A DNA stretch of 13,735 nucleotides, taken from NCBI GenBank assembly GCA_964588665.1, contig CAZPQQ010000082.1:1-13735 (forward strand), read 5' to 3'. The translations under genes were made by a program, and so were the position numbers. Shown piece after piece: positions 12,780 to 13,735 of this stretch. The DNA is from UBA2160 sp964588665. GTDB lineage: Bacteria > Chloroflexota > Dehalococcoidia > Lucifugimonadales > UBA1123. The first letter of the stretch is position 1; every line of letters begins with the position of its first letter. The notes under the pieces were generated by a model that was not told the origin of the DNA, ran no database searches, and was given only the letters and a program-made list of their open reading frames with translations.

Positions 12780-13445
12780 ATGGTCAATGCGCTGGAGAAC
12801 CCGGCGGACATTATGTACTTAATTCATAAAGCACTGCGTGTCCAGGCATCTGCAGTAGAGAGCCTGGCATCTCAATTGGATACGGGCGATAGCCTTCAAG
12901 AATTCAAACTCGCCTTCAATTCGTGGGCGACTGCACTTTTCTATCACGCGGAACAGGAAGACACCTACATGACTGCTCCGCTGACGAAGTCCCTAGCCTC
13001 GGGCCGAGCCACGAGTCGATGTGATGCCGGCCAAGGCTCCGGAATGACCGACGAGATGAAAGGGATGGTTGTGGCAGAAGAGGAGGAGCTGCACGAACGG
13101 TTAGTGAGCACGATTGAAGACGTGATGGTGGTCCTCAACGAAGAGATCGGCAAGACGAGCCTGATAACTCGCACACAACAACATCTCTACAGCCAGGTCA
13201 TCGCGTTGCGCATCGCGCAGGAAGACCACTTGGATACGGAAGAAGCCCTGATCATGCCGATGGTCAGGGAGCACCTGAGCGAGCGCGAACAGCTAACGAT
13301 GGCCAAGGCTTTTTTGATCGACGAACAAGCGCAGGGGCCGCGCTGGCCGTACGAGTGGGTCGCCCGATTACTTGATAGCGAAGATCGTGATCTGCTGGCG
13401 GGCTTCGAGCTACGCTTTTCAGATCTGGAAGTTGCGGTTGAGTAA
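12780..13445 (+). CDS. Hemerythrin-like (HHE) domain protein, paralogue 1
   Basis: A 221-aa helical cytoplasmic protein with the pattern of a four-helix hemerythrin/HHE di-iron domain. Candidate ligands are His16 (IHKALR), His56-x3-Glu60 (YHAEQE), His105 (EELHERL), His135 and His150-x3-Glu154 (EDHLDTEE). Such proteins bind O2 or NO, or sense or store iron. Between helices two and three lies an unusual stretch (about 72-100, ATSRCDAGQGSGMTDEMKG) that the downstream paralogue lacks. The last 50 residues form a C-terminal extension with PRWPYEWVARLL. I chose the ATG at 12780 because GAGAGAGG stands 4 bp upstream and it aligns with the paralogue; an ATG at 12759 would add seven residues. It is followed after 25 bp by its paralogue. 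Confidence 0.82.
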   Translation: MVNALENPADIMYLIHKALRVQASAVESLASQLDTGDSLQEFKLAFNSWATALFYHAEQEDTYMTAPLTKSLASGRATSRCDAGQGSGMTDEMKGMVVAEEEELHERLVSTIEDVMVVLNEEIGKTSLITRTQQHLYSQVIALRIAQEDHLDTEEALIMPMVREHLSEREQLTMAKAFLIDEQAQGPRWPYEWVARLLDSEDRDLLAGFELRFSDLEVAVE

Positions 13446-13470
13446 AACTCGCCGTTCAGGAGGTTTGGGT

Positions 13471-13735
13471 ATGGCCGAAGATATTACAAGGCTGGATGCC
13501 CCGATAGATGTGATGTATTTGATCCACAAAGCATTTCGGGCGCAATCGGAACGTGCGGAGGATCTGGCCGCCAAAACCCAGGACGGCGGCGATCTCAGCG
13601 ATTTCATGGACGCGTTCAATTTCTGGGTCCAGCAGCTCTTGTTTCACGCGCAGGCTGAAGACGACCACATGACCGGGCCGCTCACCGACTCCCAACCGGC
13701 CCGAGACAACGAAACCGAGCATGACGAGCTCCGAC
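13471..13735 (+). CDS. Hemerythrin-like (HHE) domain protein, paralogue 2 (cut by window end)
   Basis: The first 88 residues of a protein clearly homologous to its upstream neighbour: both share MYLIHKA-[LF]-R, AFN-x-W, an [YF]-HA-x-x-ED segment and MT-[AG]-PLT. Candidate ligands are His19, His59-x3-Glu63 and His84 (TEHDEL). The loop between the PLT segment and the third-helix His is about 24 residues shorter than in paralogue 1. The start is strong, with CAGGAGG 7 bp before the ATG. The tandem layout indicates duplication and co-transcription from the promoter at 12630. The rest of the gene lies outside the window. Confidence 0.82.
   Translation, partial: MAEDITRLDAPIDVMYLIHKAFRAQSERAEDLAAKTQDGGDLSDFMDAFNFWVQQLLFHAQAEDDHMTGPLTDSQPARDNETEHDELR

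Overview
The window is a GC-rich (roughly 60% by eye) bacterial chromosome segment, with one scaffold gap of exactly 100 N. The gene mix suggests a free-living Chloroflexota of the SAR202/Dehalococcoidia type: corrinoid methyl-transfer genes beside an amidase, an alpha/beta hydrolase, an SDR dehydrogenase and a PEP-utilising phosphotransferase. That placement is inferred from gene content only; no rRNA or tRNA is present to confirm it.

Layout. Positions 9-596 (+) encode a GNAT acetyltransferase. Positions 597-937 are a gene-free convergent spacer holding two copies of a hairpin-rich repeat, one split by the gap. Positions 938-1804 (-) encode an aquaglyceroporin, divergent from a large rifampicin-phosphotransferase/PEP-synthase-like enzyme at 1991-4570 (+). 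Between these two lie a perfect TATAAT box and an operator-like dyad. The next convergent spacer (4571-4727) carries a third, inverted copy of the repeat.

Positions 9089 down to 4728 (-) form a six-gene co-directional cluster. In transcription order it encodes a small 'virulence factor' family protein, a homocysteine S-methyltransferase family protein, an unrecognised 223-aa protein, a UroD-fold MtaA-like methyltransferase with a zinc His-Cys-Cys set, a DxHxxG corrinoid protein, and an unrecognised 80-aa four-cysteine protein. It looks like a one-carbon (methyl) transfer module. The corrinoid protein would carry the methyl group, the MtaA-like and homocysteine methyltransferases would move it, and the three small or unknown proteins may be accessory factors. 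No obvious substrate-specific MtaB/MttB-type methyltransferase and no reductive activator lie inside the window.

Positions 9242-11583 (+) encode an alpha/beta hydrolase and an amidase in tandem. An SDR oxidoreductase (11595-12395, -) converges on them with only 11 bp between stops. After a 384-bp regulatory spacer with a good sigma70-type promoter, two tandem hemerythrin-like paralogues (12780-13445 and 13471 to the end, +) close the window. The second is cut by the window edge.

The most unusual items are the multi-hairpin repeat found in both long convergent spacers (the scaffold break falls inside one copy), and the composition of the corrinoid cluster with its two uncharacterised proteins.
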